From positions 124,001 to 188,000 of the forward strand of contig JAPJBO010000063.1 of NCBI GenBank assembly GCA_030068145.1: a DNA stretch of 64,000 nt. The letters are read 5' to 3'. The notes under the pieces are model-generated. The model did no database searches. It had not been told where the DNA came from and saw nothing but the letters and a program-made list of their open reading frames with translations. The position numbers and the translations under genes were made by a program. Source of the DNA: Diplonema papillatum. Taxonomy: Eukaryota > Euglenozoa > Diplonemea > Diplonemida > Diplonemidae. This document shows positions 23,160 to 33,771 of the stretch, piece after piece; positions within the stretch are counted from its first letter, which is position 1, and each line of letters begins with the position of its first letter.

Positions 23160-23312
23160 TCGCAGTCGGTCTGACTCAGACCGACTCGGACCGGGGGTTT
23201 TCGTACTTTTTTCCGAGTCAGAAAAACGTCAGACGGCCGTCTGGCTCGGACCGACTCGGAAAAAGTACGAAAGAAGTACGAAAAAGTCAACGTTTTATCA
23301 AAAAACGTCGGA
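23160..23312. repeat. fold-back element with nested inverted repeats
   Basis: GTCGGTCTGA-C-TCAGACCGAC forms a tight hairpin near 23165-23185. Outside it TTTCGTACTTTTTTCCGAGTC (about 23199-23219) pairs with GACTCGGAAAAAGTACGAAA (about 23259-23278), enclosing the palindrome CAGACGGCCGTCTG. GACCGACTCGGA occurs twice. The right part repeats AAAGTACGAAA and AAAACGTC motifs. The structure resembles a MITE or fold-back element and lies about 110 bases upstream of the PB1 gene. Confidence 0.75.
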
Positions 23313-23421
23313 TGGTAGCGTGCTGTGCCAAATCACTTAAAACAAGATTTATACACAGAGTTCCAAACCCGTTTCAGGAGAGAACCATTTCGCGGGAGCC
23401 TGGGGGAGACAACGGTCGAGG

Positions 23422-24513
23422 ATGCCTTTCACCACCCACCACCACGGCGCAGTGCCAGTCGGACTGAGCTTCCAAGGGCAGGCGCAGCGGGCCAACGGAG
23501 GGTTCCCGCGGATGAACGAGGCGACCGCGACCGCAATGCCGAACGGACGCCACGGGTTCTCGACGAATCAAGGCATGGGCGGAGCTCTCGGCGCCTCCCT
23601 GGGGCAGAGCCAAGGATACTCGTCGAACGGATACAACGTGCAAGCGTTTTCGGACGAGAGAATCGACCGGGCAATGAACTTACCGAGGCCCCCAATGGGA
23701 TACGACTGCGCGCACTCGCCGACGGAAGGACTGCAGGCGTCCGGAATGGTGCCGAAGCGGTGGAAAGCGACAGGGGTGCTGAAGCTGCCTGCCACTGCGG
23801 TGTGCAATGGAACGACGGGTGACTGGGAGGAGACGGACCCGCACCGGCTCGCTCAGCGGAGGAAGCAGCTCTGCTTCGGGAAGGTGACGGAAGGGTACCT
23901 CAATTTCCTCCGAAAGGTTCCGAAGGAAGAACGGCAAGACGGCAACGAACTGCACCCCATCACCCCTCGGCTCAACCAAGTCTGCTCGAAGCGATCGTGG
24001 GACTGCCAAGTAGGCAAATGGAGGAGGTCCTTGCACTACTGGGACATGAACCCTTCGCCGGAAGAAATGCGAAAGTCGCCCGAAGAGCTGCAAGCGTCGC
24101 GCAGGGCACCGCAGCAGCAGCCGCGTGTCATTGTGCACTCGGCTGCGCTCACGCAACAGCAGGCGATCAAGGTCAAGTACAGCGTCAAGGGAGATGGGCA
24201 CTGCATGATCCTGATGACCCCGCTGCAGACTTCTTTCACCGACTTCGTCGCTCGCTTGGAAGCCAAAAACGGGCCCCTCGTCTCCTTGTACTACCGGGAT
24301 GAGGACAACGACGTCATCGATGTTGATGACGACGTGTCCCTCCGCGCCTTCCTCGACTTCGTGCAGACCGCGACGCCGCCACCGAAACTGTCGGTCGAGT
24401 GCTATGCCCCTGACAACAACGCAGTGAGCCAAGCTCTGCACGTTCTCGCGACGAAGCTCCCTGCGGCAGAGGTTACCCGTCTCTCCGAAGTATGCAACCT
24501 GCACGTTCGTTAG
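23422..24513 (+). CDS. PB1-domain protein (hypothetical)
   Basis: Encodes 363 residues from ATG 23422 to TAG in a single exon. Residues about 247-330 look like a PB1 domain: a basic first strand (AIKVKYSVKG) followed by the acidic OPCA-like turn LYYRDEDNDVIDVDDDVSLRAFLD. PB1 domains assemble front-to-back through a basic lysine and an acidic OPCA patch; both are visible here, so this looks like a type I/II domain. Residues 1-110 are Gly/Gln/Asn-rich and probably disordered. Residues 110-240 contain a conserved-looking segment with W, C and charged residues (KRSWDCQVGKWRRSLHYWDM) that I do not recognise. The partner and role are unknown; signalling scaffold is the generic expectation for PB1 proteins. 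Confidence 0.8.
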   Translation: MPFTTHHHGAVPVGLSFQGQAQRANGGFPRMNEATATAMPNGRHGFSTNQGMGGALGASLGQSQGYSSNGYNVQAFSDERIDRAMNLPRPPMGYDCAHSPTEGLQASGMVPKRWKATGVLKLPATAVCNGTTGDWEETDPHRLAQRRKQLCFGKVTEGYLNFLRKVPKEERQDGNELHPITPRLNQVCSKRSWDCQVGKWRRSLHYWDMNPSPEEMRKSPEELQASRRAPQQQPRVIVHSAALTQQQAIKVKYSVKGDGHCMILMTPLQTSFTDFVARLEAKNGPLVSLYYRDEDNDVIDVDDDVSLRAFLDFVQTATPPPKLSVECYAPDNNAVSQALHVLATKLPAAEVTRLSEVCNLHVR

Positions 24514-25082
24514 CCTTAGCGAACAGCAACTACCCGCAGTCTTAGAAAGTGCCAGAAACCAGACTTGCAAGAACAGCCAACCGACGGAGACCACCGCAAC
24601 CTTGCTAACCCGCTCCGTTGTTCCCAGACTCCGATCTAACTGAAAATATCCCGAGACGGGAAAACGCCGGCGTCTTAAAGCAAACGGTTTGACAACACGT
24701 TGACGTCATTTTTTCCTTGAACGGGAAAAACACGCAGTCTTTTATCCCCGAGGTTTTATTATCCCGCAATCGAACCAGGTTGTAATACCTAAGCACATAC
24801 CCACCTTCTCCGGTAGCTCCCGGTTCAGCCGACTTCCGCGGCCTGCCCCGAACTCTCGTGGCTGTTTTGGCCAGAGTCGTGGCGTTGTTGGTGAGGCTGA
24901 GAGAATTTCGGGTCTCATAGGATTAACTGCGCACGGAAAAGACCGGCGCGGGGCGAGACTGGAGGCAGCAGTTAAAGTTCGGGAACAAAAAATAGGGCGA
25001 TGCTAAGTTCTGGTGAAGCAAAGTTCGGCCTGTGAGCGGCAAGTTCGGCGCCAGTACCCGGGGGGGGGGGCCCGGCTATGTA

Positions 25083-25178
25083 GGATGGAAACGTTGGAAA
25101 CGTTTCCGTTTCCGTTTCCGTTTCCTTCTTTTTGGCGGTGGATGGAAACGCCGTTTCTTTTCAAAAGAAACGGCTGGT
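25083..25178 (+). repeat. GGAAACG/CGTTTCC element, copy 1
   Basis: Begins AGGATGGAAACGTTGGAAACG, continues with three to four CGTTTC hexamers, and ends GGATGGAAACGCCGTTTCTT followed by TTCAAAAGAAACGGC, itself nearly palindromic. A truncated version (GGATGGAAATGCCGTTTCCTTTC, 4831-4853) lies in intron 3 of the coiled-coil gene. Confidence 0.8.
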
Positions 25179-26164
25179 ATGCCACTAGTATACTAGCTGA
25201 AGGTCCGACCGGAAATGTGTTCCGAACGGCGGACCCAGTGGGAAACCATGGACAAGGAGGCTCCGAAAAGAGGGAGGAAAGAATCATAAGAGTTGCGACC
25301 GCGTGGAGCAGACGCAACCACACGCATCCGGTTGTGCTGACTTTGAGGTCTGCAGCTCTTTACACCAATGGCTGTTGTGGCGACGATGCTCTGTTATGCG
25401 AGGCTGTTGGCCAACGCGCTGAAGACGGTCGGGAAAGCACATCCGCTTCCAATAATAGACTCTACAGATACGATCGTTCAGCGCCACAGGCTACAAGACC
25501 GGGGTCTTTCGGCGGTGTAAGACAAAGAGGGAGTGCAATCAGCATCAGGAGGTGAGAAGGGCAATGTTGAACCCGCCAGAAAAGCGATGGCCACGCAGTA
25601 ACGTGTGCGTTGAACATCGCTTGCCACAGTGCACCTTGCATACGACGAGGGGCGGTGTTGTCGGAGCATAGACAACGACGGCAGGAAGAAACCACCAACA
25701 ATGCAGAAGAGGACGGCAGATTCAACAAGCCCACTCACATGAGAACGTGGGTTGGAAGCAGCAGAAGACGAAGTGGTAGGCACAGAAGAGTGGAATCTGG
25801 TGTCAGAAAACATCCACATGTGACGACATTCTGCATCATTAGCTTGTGGTTACCTATTTGCTCGTGTCAGATCGCCGACGAAAGAAAGCGGTGAGCACCG
25901 GCGACTGCTCTGCACAAACGAGGCCGCGACGACACACAAGAAGGGGCCGAGCCAAGTCGAAGAACATCCCAGGAAGGGCCCTGAAGAGTCAGAGAGCCCG
26001 CCAGAAGACGGAGGAAGAGAAGTGCCCGCAGGTAGATCAAAAGAAGAAGGTGATCCCGCCCTCTGAAAGGAAAGCCAAAATTTGGCTGGAAACGGACACC
26101 CGACGGACACACAGAAGGACCCGTGAAGTGGTATCTTATAGGACCCCTCAGCATGAAGAGCCTT

Positions 26165-26262
26165 CCGGCGTTTCTTTTAAAAGAATCGGAAACGTTTCCG
26201 TTTCCGTTTCCGTTTCCTTATTTCGAAAAAAGTAAAAGAAACGGCGTTTCCATCCAACTTAG
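26165..26262 (-). repeat. GGAAACG/CGTTTCC element, copy 2, inverted
   Basis: Read on the minus strand this matches the copy at 25083-25178: GGATGGAAACGCCGTTTCTT, a spacer, GGAAACGGAAACGGAAACG, then AAAAGAAACGCCGG. The two copies are about 1 kb apart in opposite orientation and both abut a G-run. Confidence 0.8.
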
Positions 26263-26426
26263 CCCTAGGGGGGGGGAGACCCCCGGACTCCGTTTTGCAG
26301 ACTGACCACCCGGGGTAAACCTAAAACTGCGAACATTGAGAAACTCCGCAAAAGAAAAACGCAAAAATCGGGCATTAGACCCCGAAAACCAACGAACCCC
26401 GAAAAAAGATTTCGGCCGGAAAAGTG

Positions 26427-26495
26427 TCTTCGGCAGGGTTCGAACCCGGGCCCCTACCGGCCTGAAGGCCGACACCCGGTCACTCTGCCCCTATG
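26427..26495 (-). pseudogene. tRNA-like remnant with B-box
   Basis: On the minus strand GGCAG (26489-26485) and CTGCC (26436-26432) could pair as part of an acceptor stem, and GGTTCGAACCC matches an RNA polymerase III B box/T-loop. The 3' end GGTTCGAACCCTGCCG resembles a serine-type tRNA. The T-stem and an anticodon stem do not pair properly, and the central part is a hairpin (CGGCCT-TC-AGGCCG). A degenerate tRNA or tRNA-derived SINE head is more likely than a working tRNA. Confidence 0.4.
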
Positions 26496-26611
26496 CATTT
26501 TGGCAGGGGGAAAAAATGCTAGCTTCGCACAAATCCCCAGCTCCAAAAAACAATACACTTTTGAGTGTAGACAAAATTGGGGTTGGCTCGAATAGAGGCT
26601 AGTCGCATTGC

Positions 26612-27544
26612 ATGTTCATATACGACTTCCAGTTTCGAATGAAACACTACCCTCAGGAGCTCCGCATCAACCTGACCTGCCCGACAACGGCGACTGAACG
26701 CACGTACGACACGCCTACGAAAGACGTAGCGCCCATTCCAGAACTCATGGAACTCGTTACTCCGACGCCAGAGGGCAAGGTACGCCGCCTTTTCTTCGTT
26801 TCCGTCTCGACCGGAGGTGAACAAACACACCACAGAGAGAAGCGAAGAACGCACACCGATAGACTGGACGCACAACAATTTTGATGCGTAAGCGTTCAAC
26901 AAAAAGACCCACTTTGCTACTAGTGTAAAGTGTAGCTTTCTCCCCCTGTAGCCTCCGTCCGAAATAAGGACAATGCAGAAAGCTTCTCGCTGTTGAGTTT
27001 GACTCTAGTCTGACTTTGTGCAGCACGCTCTACCAGAAACTCAGCCCACAAACGTGCAAATTATCAGAGCCGGCGATCAGACGCCCTTCCGTATTTGCTG
27101 GTTGACGGGCAAGGTGCGGCGCTGAGCATACGCAGAGAGAAGCGCGGCGCTTTGTACGCCGCATATCCGCTAGCCAACCAGCACTTTGATACACACAATG
27201 GGTGGTGTGGTTCAAACAAACACACTGAGATTATATCCCCTCAGTAACTTCCTTCTTGGGCGCTCTGTGCTGCGATTGGCTCCGGTCTCAGTGCCGCTGC
27301 GGAAAAAGGATAGATAACCCCAACTGGCAATGATTTTCGTGTGTTTGCTTCACAAAAATACTCGAGGGCTGTATTTGCGGCTGCTGGCTTCAATACTCAA
27401 ATTTGTGACAGACAGAACACCAAAAGGCTTCTTTCTATCTCCAATCCTACTTCTTAACTCACGCAGACGCCGGCCATGAACGTCTACAACGGACTATGGA
27501 CACCCGAATCTGAATGTCGGGAGCGCCGCAAGCTATTTGCGTAG
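26612..27544 (+). CDS. small three-exon protein (hypothetical)
   Basis: Exons 26612-26779, 27024-27113 and 27467-27544 join to 111 residues ending at TAG. All junctions are phase 0: donor GTACGC after AAG, acceptor TTTGTGCAG; donor GTGCGG after AAG, acceptor CTCACGCAG, preceded by TTCTTAAC as a possible branch site. The protein begins MFIYDFQFRMKHYPQELRIN, passes through a Pro/Thr/Glu-rich middle, and has a compact second part (NVQIIRAGDQTPFRICWLTG) ending MNVYNGLWTPESECRERRKL. No signal peptide or membrane segment. Family not recognised. Support is the continuous frame across two introns with the same splice style as the other genes here; upstream exons cannot be excluded. Intron 1 contains a retroelement 5' fragment (26886-26965). 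Confidence 0.55.
26886..26965 (+). mobile_element. retroelement 5' fragment, 'GACCCAC' subtype, in an intron
   Basis: GCGTAAGCGTTCAACAAAAA, GACCCACTTTG and CTCCCCCTGTAGCCTCC occur in the same order as in 8255-8335. Only the right part of the shared sequence is present. It lies inside intron 1 of the small three-exon gene. Confidence 0.7.
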
Positions 27545-28280
27545 CCCTCCCCCCTTCCCCTCTTTCTTTTTTTTTTTTTTGCCGCCTTGACAACACCGCG
27601 CAAGATTACAGGTTGGCATTCGCCGACTCGTAATCTCCTTTTTTAAAACACCAACATTCTTGCGGGTTGCCCTGCCCCAATATATGAAGGCTGAAAAAGG
27701 CGTAGCCACGGCGTGTTTTGATGGTTGATCCGGATTCCGAACCTGAATAAGAAGCAGAAACAGGAAACCGAGTGGGGAAGCCAATCCTACCGGCACGCAC
27801 AAGCATCCACGAGCCGATTGGTTCGGCGGCCGCCCCGTCTCGACGTGCAAACCACGAGCCAGCGCACCGGGAGCACCCAAAACGCTTCAAGCGCGTTTCG
27901 TTCTAAGAAGAAGACGAAGAAAAGAAAAAGGCCGCTCCCTGGTCCAGGAACGTGACTCGGAGGCAGCACAGTGCCACAACCCCGTCCGCTCTGCCCTGCG
28001 GCTGACCGTCTCGACGACCTTGTGTTCAGCGCGAGCCCCAAGGTGCGCCAAGCCTTGATGCTTTAGTTTGGGAAATCGGTAGCCACTTGACCCGTAGGCC
28101 CGTGGCTCTGCAGTACCGCCGAACACGTGAAGCTTGGCTCCCGTGTAGCAGGCTTTCCCGGGTACCTACCTGGCTTCGTTCAAGAAAAAAAAAAAAAAAA
28201 AGGATACCCCACCCGTGGTCCTGGCGGCGACGAGCTACGAACAGCCGCCGGACAAACCAGACTCACACCGCTGTCCTGTC

Positions 28281-28385
28281 TGGCTTAAAGGACCGAAACA
28301 CGGCGCAGACGGGACCAGTGCGGTGTTGAGCATATCCATTCCAAGCACGTTCTTGCAAACCACCCCACCCGCAACCCCCCCCATC
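28281..28385 (+). repeat. intergenic copy of the exonised ODAD4 repeat
   Basis: CTGGCTTAAAGGACCGAAAC, GGCGCAGACGGGACCAGTGC, CATATCCATTCCAAGCACG and TTCTTGCAAACC align with 19626-19717. The local frame still reads WLKGPKHGADGTSA, close to the WLKGPKPGADGASA of the ODAD4-like protein. Confidence 0.8.
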
Positions 28386-29248
28386 CGTGTGAAGTACTGA
28401 TATTTCCTCCATGCCCGCAACGCATTAGAAACAACTCTCCCCCCATGAACATGCTTTTGTTTCGGCTCATTACCCATGAACATGATTTTCTTTCTTTATT
28501 TTCTTGGAAGTATGCTAATACTACGGAACCTCTTGAATTCGCACCGCTGCGGTAGTCGGAGATCCTAACGGAACCTGAAGCAAGACCGATTCCCTCCTTT
28601 CGTGAGAAAGGCGAAAAAAAAAAAAATAATAGAAGCATCTTCTTTTTTCAGTTTGTTTTTGTCAAGAGGCGCGACTCAACTATTCTAGCGCGCACTTGTG
28701 GTTGATGGTACGCGCTTGCCCTCCATCATTGAAGGTGTCGCTGGATAGATTGCCGTTCCGGACACCGAAACTAAGCCGGTCCCATCCCCTCCTGATAGAC
28801 TGTGATAGACAGAAGAATGCAGCTCCAGGCAATTCTATGCAGCTCCAGGGGATAGGGATGTACCTGATAGACCGTTGTGAACCTAGATTCGCTACAATGA
28901 ACAGCGGCAGGCAATTCGATGCAGTTCCAGGAGATAGGGATGAACCGGCTTATCCGAAACCTATGCCGAGGAGCATGTGCCTAGTGTCACGCTCAATGAC
29001 GTCTTGTTTAGCAACCAAACACCGTAATTGTAAAGCTGGAACGGGTAAATGACAGACCGGTAAAACCGGGACACACGGGGGGCGTCCCAGGTAGTCACCT
29101 GCGTGGCTGCACCAGTGGTGGTCCTGCAGCCTCCTACGACAGCAGTCGAGCTGAGTATTGAGCACCCGAAGGCGCGGGCAAGCACCAGGTTCGTGATATT
29201 CTGCAAGGTACCCAAAGTCGCAAATCCCGAAAAAAATGCCGAACCGGG

Positions 29249-29306
29249 TAAAACCCGGGACACCCAGCCCCATTTTTGGGGGTGTCCCAGGTTTTACCCG
29301 GTTCAA
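29249..29306. repeat. hairpin, 22-bp arms
   Basis: The left arm CCGGGTAAAACCCGGGACAC+CC pairs with the right arm GGGTGTCCCAGGTTTTACCC+GG with one mismatch, across a loop of about 14 bases. A degenerate relative (CCGGTAAAACCGGGACAC..GCGTCCCAGG) lies at about 29057-29092. Confidence 0.85.
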
Positions 29307-29576
29307 CATGAATCCAATTACGGCATGTGAAAAATGGAGTCTTCATACACAGTGGTGCCGGCGTGTCTCCCCTACACGGAACCGACACCTCTCCCCGTGA
29401 TGACGCACCTCACTGTCTTCCGCAACGCGGATCGAGAAGTCGGTTCGAAGATGAAGTCTTCGAACCAACTTTCGCACGATAACAAGGTTACACCCACAGA
29501 TTAGCGTCAGCTCTTGAGATACGCATACGCAGTACCAGAGGATATTGGTTATCGCGAATCGCGTTGCTCTCCACAC

Positions 29577-29745
29577 CAAGGCCTCTGAAGGCCAGACTCA
29601 CATCGAGACCTCTAAAGGCAGTCTCTTCAGAAAAGTTGACTCACAACAAGGCCCTAAAGGCCAGCCCCTTCAGAAAAGTAGACCCACATCAAGGCCTATG
29701 AAAGCTAGTCCCTTCAGAGTTGACCCACATCAAGGCCTCTACACG
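29577..29745. repeat. tandem repeat, about 35-55 bp unit, four copies
   Basis: The core CAAGGCC(T/C)(C/T)TNAAAGGCCAG..CTTCAGAAAAGT(T/A)GACCCACAT recurs four times with spacing that shortens to the right. The copies are degenerate. Confidence 0.7.
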
Positions 29746-29810
29746 CCGTCTGATTACGGCAAAGCGGATGATAAACCTTGTTGCATTCCTGGCTACTCGC
29801 AGAGCGGCTC

Positions 29811-30028
29811 TCTTCATCGGAGCTGCTCGCGAGCAAAAACTCGTTGAAAAAGGTCTGCTACGGGGTGGTTAAAGTCAAAGACCAGACCCAGCACCGGAGA
29901 GCACCGGCCGGTGCTCTCCGGTGCCAGCACCGGTGCTGTGGTGCCAGCCCCGGTCCATTCTGCACAAATCTCCTCATCGGAGCTGAACGTGAGCATAAAG
30001 TCGACGAGAAAGGTCTGTTACACGGGCC
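29811..30028 (+). repeat. 48-bp direct repeat flanking a palindrome
   Basis: TCTTCATCGGAGCTGCTCGC..GAAAAAGGTCTGCTAC (29811-29862) and TCCTCATCGGAGCTGAACGT..GAGAAAGGTCTGTTAC (about 29969-30020) are diverged direct repeats. The 34-bp palindrome at 29891-29924 lies between them. Confidence 0.7.
29891..29924. repeat. perfect 34-bp palindrome
   Basis: GCACCGGAGAGCACCGG is followed immediately by its exact reverse complement, with no spacer. Partial extra copies of GGTGC/GCACC follow to about 29956, so the locus could form a cruciform or a set of alternative hairpins. Confidence 0.95.
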
Positions 30029-31667
30029 AGCGAAAGAATGTCACAAAACAGGGGATTTAGCATTGCAAAACTGGTGGGTTCCATATCCGCCGTAACCCGG
30101 TGCCCTTTACCTCGTACGAACCGGGTGGTTTGACTCCCAGCACCGGCCCCTTGGCTGGTTTAGCCCCCAGGTTGTTACCTGCGGGGGGAATCACGTTTCT
30201 CCACCTGTAACGTGTGCCGCTCGAGAGGTCCCGCGATCTCCTGGACAGCAGGAGATGCGCTGACGGCACCGGCCCCCAACTTGAGCCATTTTTGATCTGT
30301 GCATCCTTGCCCTCAAGACGCGGGTTTGGGCCGAAAACGCTTTCCTCTGCGCTTTTCTAGACTGCGAATCGCCACCTGCACACCCGAGCCAGGCCCACTT
30401 AACTCTCCTGCCTGAAGACGCCAGACTGACGAGTTCACCTGATCGGTTCGATCTGTGGATCGAACGACCGAAGGGGTGCATGGATCGTGGCTGCTTCAAG
30501 CACTTGTTTGCCACAACCAGCCAACCTGCACAAGCTTCGAGGCAGAAGCTTTGCTGCGCCCGTGCCATCTACGGGGCTGACCTTTCTGAAAGAGTAGAAC
30601 GGCATCTGTGCTCGTAGGCGAAACCACGCCTTGCCGTCGCGTGCTCGACGCACGCAAAACCGGGTCTAACTCGGTTCTGATTCGCTCCACGTTCGCTTTT
30701 TTGTTGTTCGGCTGCTTGCCTTTTTTTTTGCTACAACAAAGAAGCGAATCCATTAATGAACTTCTTCACTGCAAAGAAGGCGGTCGTCTGTTGCAGCTGC
30801 GCAACGCGTTCACGTGAAATATGACACAGAACTCGGTCGAGTACTATTCGGGGGAGGGCCAAATCGGTCATTGGTTCACACCATTCAAACCGCCGGAAAT
30901 TTTGTCTTCGTCCATCCACGGGCGGGCTAGGCGTCATCTTTGTCTTCAATTGCACCTTTTCGGTCCGAAAGAAATTAATGCAGCCAAATGTGGAACACTT
31001 CACCAATAAAAGTGTCCCCGTCGAAATGGGGCGCACCTGGCGCTGATCTCTTCTCGATGCAGCCGGGAACATTTCCAGAGTCGGGACTTGTACTGCAAAA
31101 CGAGATGCTGGGCAATCCGGATCAACTGTCCAGTCATGATGAAAAACAACAAGTTCTCCGTTTGGCTTCGTTTAGCTTTTTCTGCAACTGTTGTTCCTTT
31201 CACTGCACTGCTATCATAGAATGCAAGCAAGTATCGTAGATATTCGTCGGTCAAGGAAGTCAGAAGTTGTTTGCTTTGCCGCACCTGTTGCCTTCATCAG
31301 CTTTGCTAAAAAGCGAGTTTCAAGCGGTCCCCGAAGCGAACGAAAGCAAACGGATACCACAAAAGCGATCTGCTTGCATTCTATTATTTTTTAAACGGAG
31401 AGGCATAGCTCGAATGACGTCTCATTCTAGCTTTGCGAAGTATACGCGGAGGTCAACCCTCTGTAGAACGAGACTGCGGTGTATTTCTACACAGCTTTCA
31501 TCCCCCCTTGTCCACACTCACCAACCCCACCCATCCCCCCCCCCCCCCCCCCCCCCCCCCACCCATTCGTGTATAGAATACTGTAGAGTCTTTTCCAGTT
31601 TAAGAAGCAGGAAAATTGCAACGAATCGATTTGCCGACGGCCCTCGTATTTTCACGGCAGGTGTCCG

Positions 31668-31760
31668 ACATAGATTTTTTTTTCTTTTGAATGCGCACTT
31701 GCTTTGTAGGAAGTACTCGAGAAAGCCGCCAGTTGCAAGTCCCAAAGGGAGAAAGTGCGG
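31668..31760 (+). mobile_element. retroelement 5' fragment, diverged
   Basis: GCGCACTTGCTTTGTAGGAAGTACTCGAGAAAGCCGCCAGTTGCAA aligns in order with GCACCTGCTTTGTAGGAAATGCTTGAGGAGACTGCCAGTTGC of 8163-8205 and 62855-62897 (each given here only as an alignment in blocks of interest: ACTTGCTTTGTAGGAA and GCCGCCAGTTGC). The right half of the shared region is lost. Confidence 0.55.
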
Positions 31761-33771
31761 GCACCGAAACCCAGAAAACTCTGGGTTGGTGCCGGCCTGC
31801 TATGTGAGCCAAGCTTCACATTGCTCGGCGGAATTTGCCACAGCGCACGGGGGAAGTGTCCATCGATTTCTGTAGCCAAAATCATCAAGGTGTGGCGTAC
31901 AGCACTTGGGCTGAAGACGGGTTCGGTCAGCCACGGGGCAGCACGGACGAGGTTGTGCCTCAGTGCAAACCCCGAGCCAAGCTTCACTTGCTGCGGTTGG
32001 CCCTTGCAATCTTACCCTGTTCCTCTCCTATGCAGCAGGCTTTCCATGGCACATGGTGTTGTGCACAAAGCGGCGATGTCCGCTGTTCCTAGAGTAAACC
32101 GGTCGGAACCAGCTTCTGCCCAATCGGAGCCTCGGCGGACACCCGTAGCGAAGACGAGAAGCCGCAGAAGACGCCGCGTAGAGGCCTTCTTTCCATCAGC
32201 CCCATCACAATTCCGCAGCCGATGCGGTGCAGTTGTGAACAGTTCACAGCCGCATACCGTCAGAGAAAACAAGCCTAACTCTAAAGAAAATGGCTGGGAC
32301 GGGCTAGCGATGAAAAGTAAATTAGAAGCCCCCGCCCCCCGACCCCCCCCCCCTCCTCCTTTTGCGGCCCCCTTATTTTTTTTTGCATAGTTTGACAACG
32401 TTCCTTTCAAGGGTTACTTATTTGATATGAGCTCAGCACACAGATTCTTTGCATTCTAACCCAAACATACACATGGTATTACGCCGCCTGCGGTTACCAG
32501 AGTATTATTTTCGAGCCCGAATTACAAACGAGGAAATGCGTACTAGCAGTGTCCCGGTGCTTCTTTGAACGGGGGCAGGGGGCTTCGCAACGCCATGGTC
32601 TTTTTTGTGTTAACAATGCATTGTTGGTACTAAAAATTCGTAGTTCGCAGCGTACCACATGAATCGTACCAAAGCAGGTGAGTTCCGCTAGTGCGCACAA
32701 ACAAAAAGGAGAGTTTCAAGCGAACTTTCACTCTAAAAAAACTGCTGAAACCAAACCCAGATTTTACTGCTTCGTGTGGGATGCAACAGCTGCAATACTT
32801 TCATTTGTTCCTTCAAGATCGTTGCCAAACTGTGTGATCTTCTTCTCCCACCCCCTTTTTTCTCTCTCGAAAGTGTGCAACCCATCCTTTCATGAGCGAA
32901 GAAAATAGAAGCACCCTCTTTTTTACCATTGGTCAAGAGCTGTGACGTAACTGTTCTCAGTTGCGGATGCACATGGTGGCACATGCGTCAACAGGCATTC
33001 TGTCCTGAGAATGTGGCATTTCGCCACATTCTTGAGGAACCCCGTTTCGACTCAGCCGTTATTACTGCGAGCCAGCCTGCTTCAGCACGAGAATTTGACG
33101 CAGGTTGACATACGGACGGGAGCCGTGGGTGTCTCGATAGTGAGCGTGTGACGATGCCTCACTTGCCGAACGCACCGGTCCCGAAAAGTTGATGAACCGA
33201 GGTCCCTGGCGAGTCTCGTGCTTCTGCGCTTCCCCGTTGATCGCTTGCGTCTGACAGTCGCAGGTGCCCAGAACACGGAGCTTTTTTACGTGTTTGTGCG
33301 GAAGGACGGACGATCTCAGGAAGGCCAGCAGTAGAAAATAATTCCGAATCACGCGCAGCATGTCCTCAAGTTCCCCTCGAGGAGGTGGGTTCGCATCCTC
33401 TCTGCACCGTTTTCGAACGAGCTGCCCTTTCACCCACGACAGCGAAAAACGAAAGCTTAGAGGCGAGCCCCACCTTTCCCGTGTCATCCTGCTGCTTCCG
33501 GCTGCTTCTGGTTCCATTCGCCTTTGTCGTTTGCTATCTGCCACGAGCAAGAACTGCACCGTGCTCATGAAATGCGATTACGAGTCGGCCGACGGTGGCG
33601 ACATTAGTTCCGATGTTTTGTAGCATAGCACATCAGAACAGTAACCCAAACCGGGGCAGAGTCACTGAGTGGCAATCACGAACGTGTACTCGATGCCCCT
33701 CTGCCCGATCCTGATTAACTGAAAGGGATTTCAAGTCACTTGTATAATCCCGGTTCAAAGTGGACCGCTTC

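Larger units (their letters stand above)
24514..26611. other. repeat-dominated region
   Basis: No supported gene. It contains two inverted copies of a TTTCCG-hexamer element (25083-25178 and 26165-26262), homopolymers (G-runs near 25060 and 26270), and a tRNA-like remnant at 26427-26495. Open frames between the inverted copies have no domain, no splice-consistent continuation and overlap on both strands. Confidence 0.5.

Noticed and set aside
25100..25130. Telomere-like hexamers (TTTCCG)n
   Set aside because: Only three to four internal copies, not at an end, and part of a palindromic element with an inverted partner at 26.2 kb.
26427..26495. Functional tRNA gene
   Set aside because: B-box and partial acceptor pairing are present, but no proper T-stem, D-stem or anticodon arm can be drawn.
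31535..31560. 26-base C-run as a structural or regulatory site
   Set aside because: Homopolymer in non-coding sequence; it may be an assembly or sequencing artefact, and nothing ties it to a function.
33062..33568. 168-codon minus-strand open frame starting at ATG
   Set aside because: Possible small gene, but there is no recognisable motif, and an overlapping plus-strand frame of similar quality exists. Not enough to support a call.
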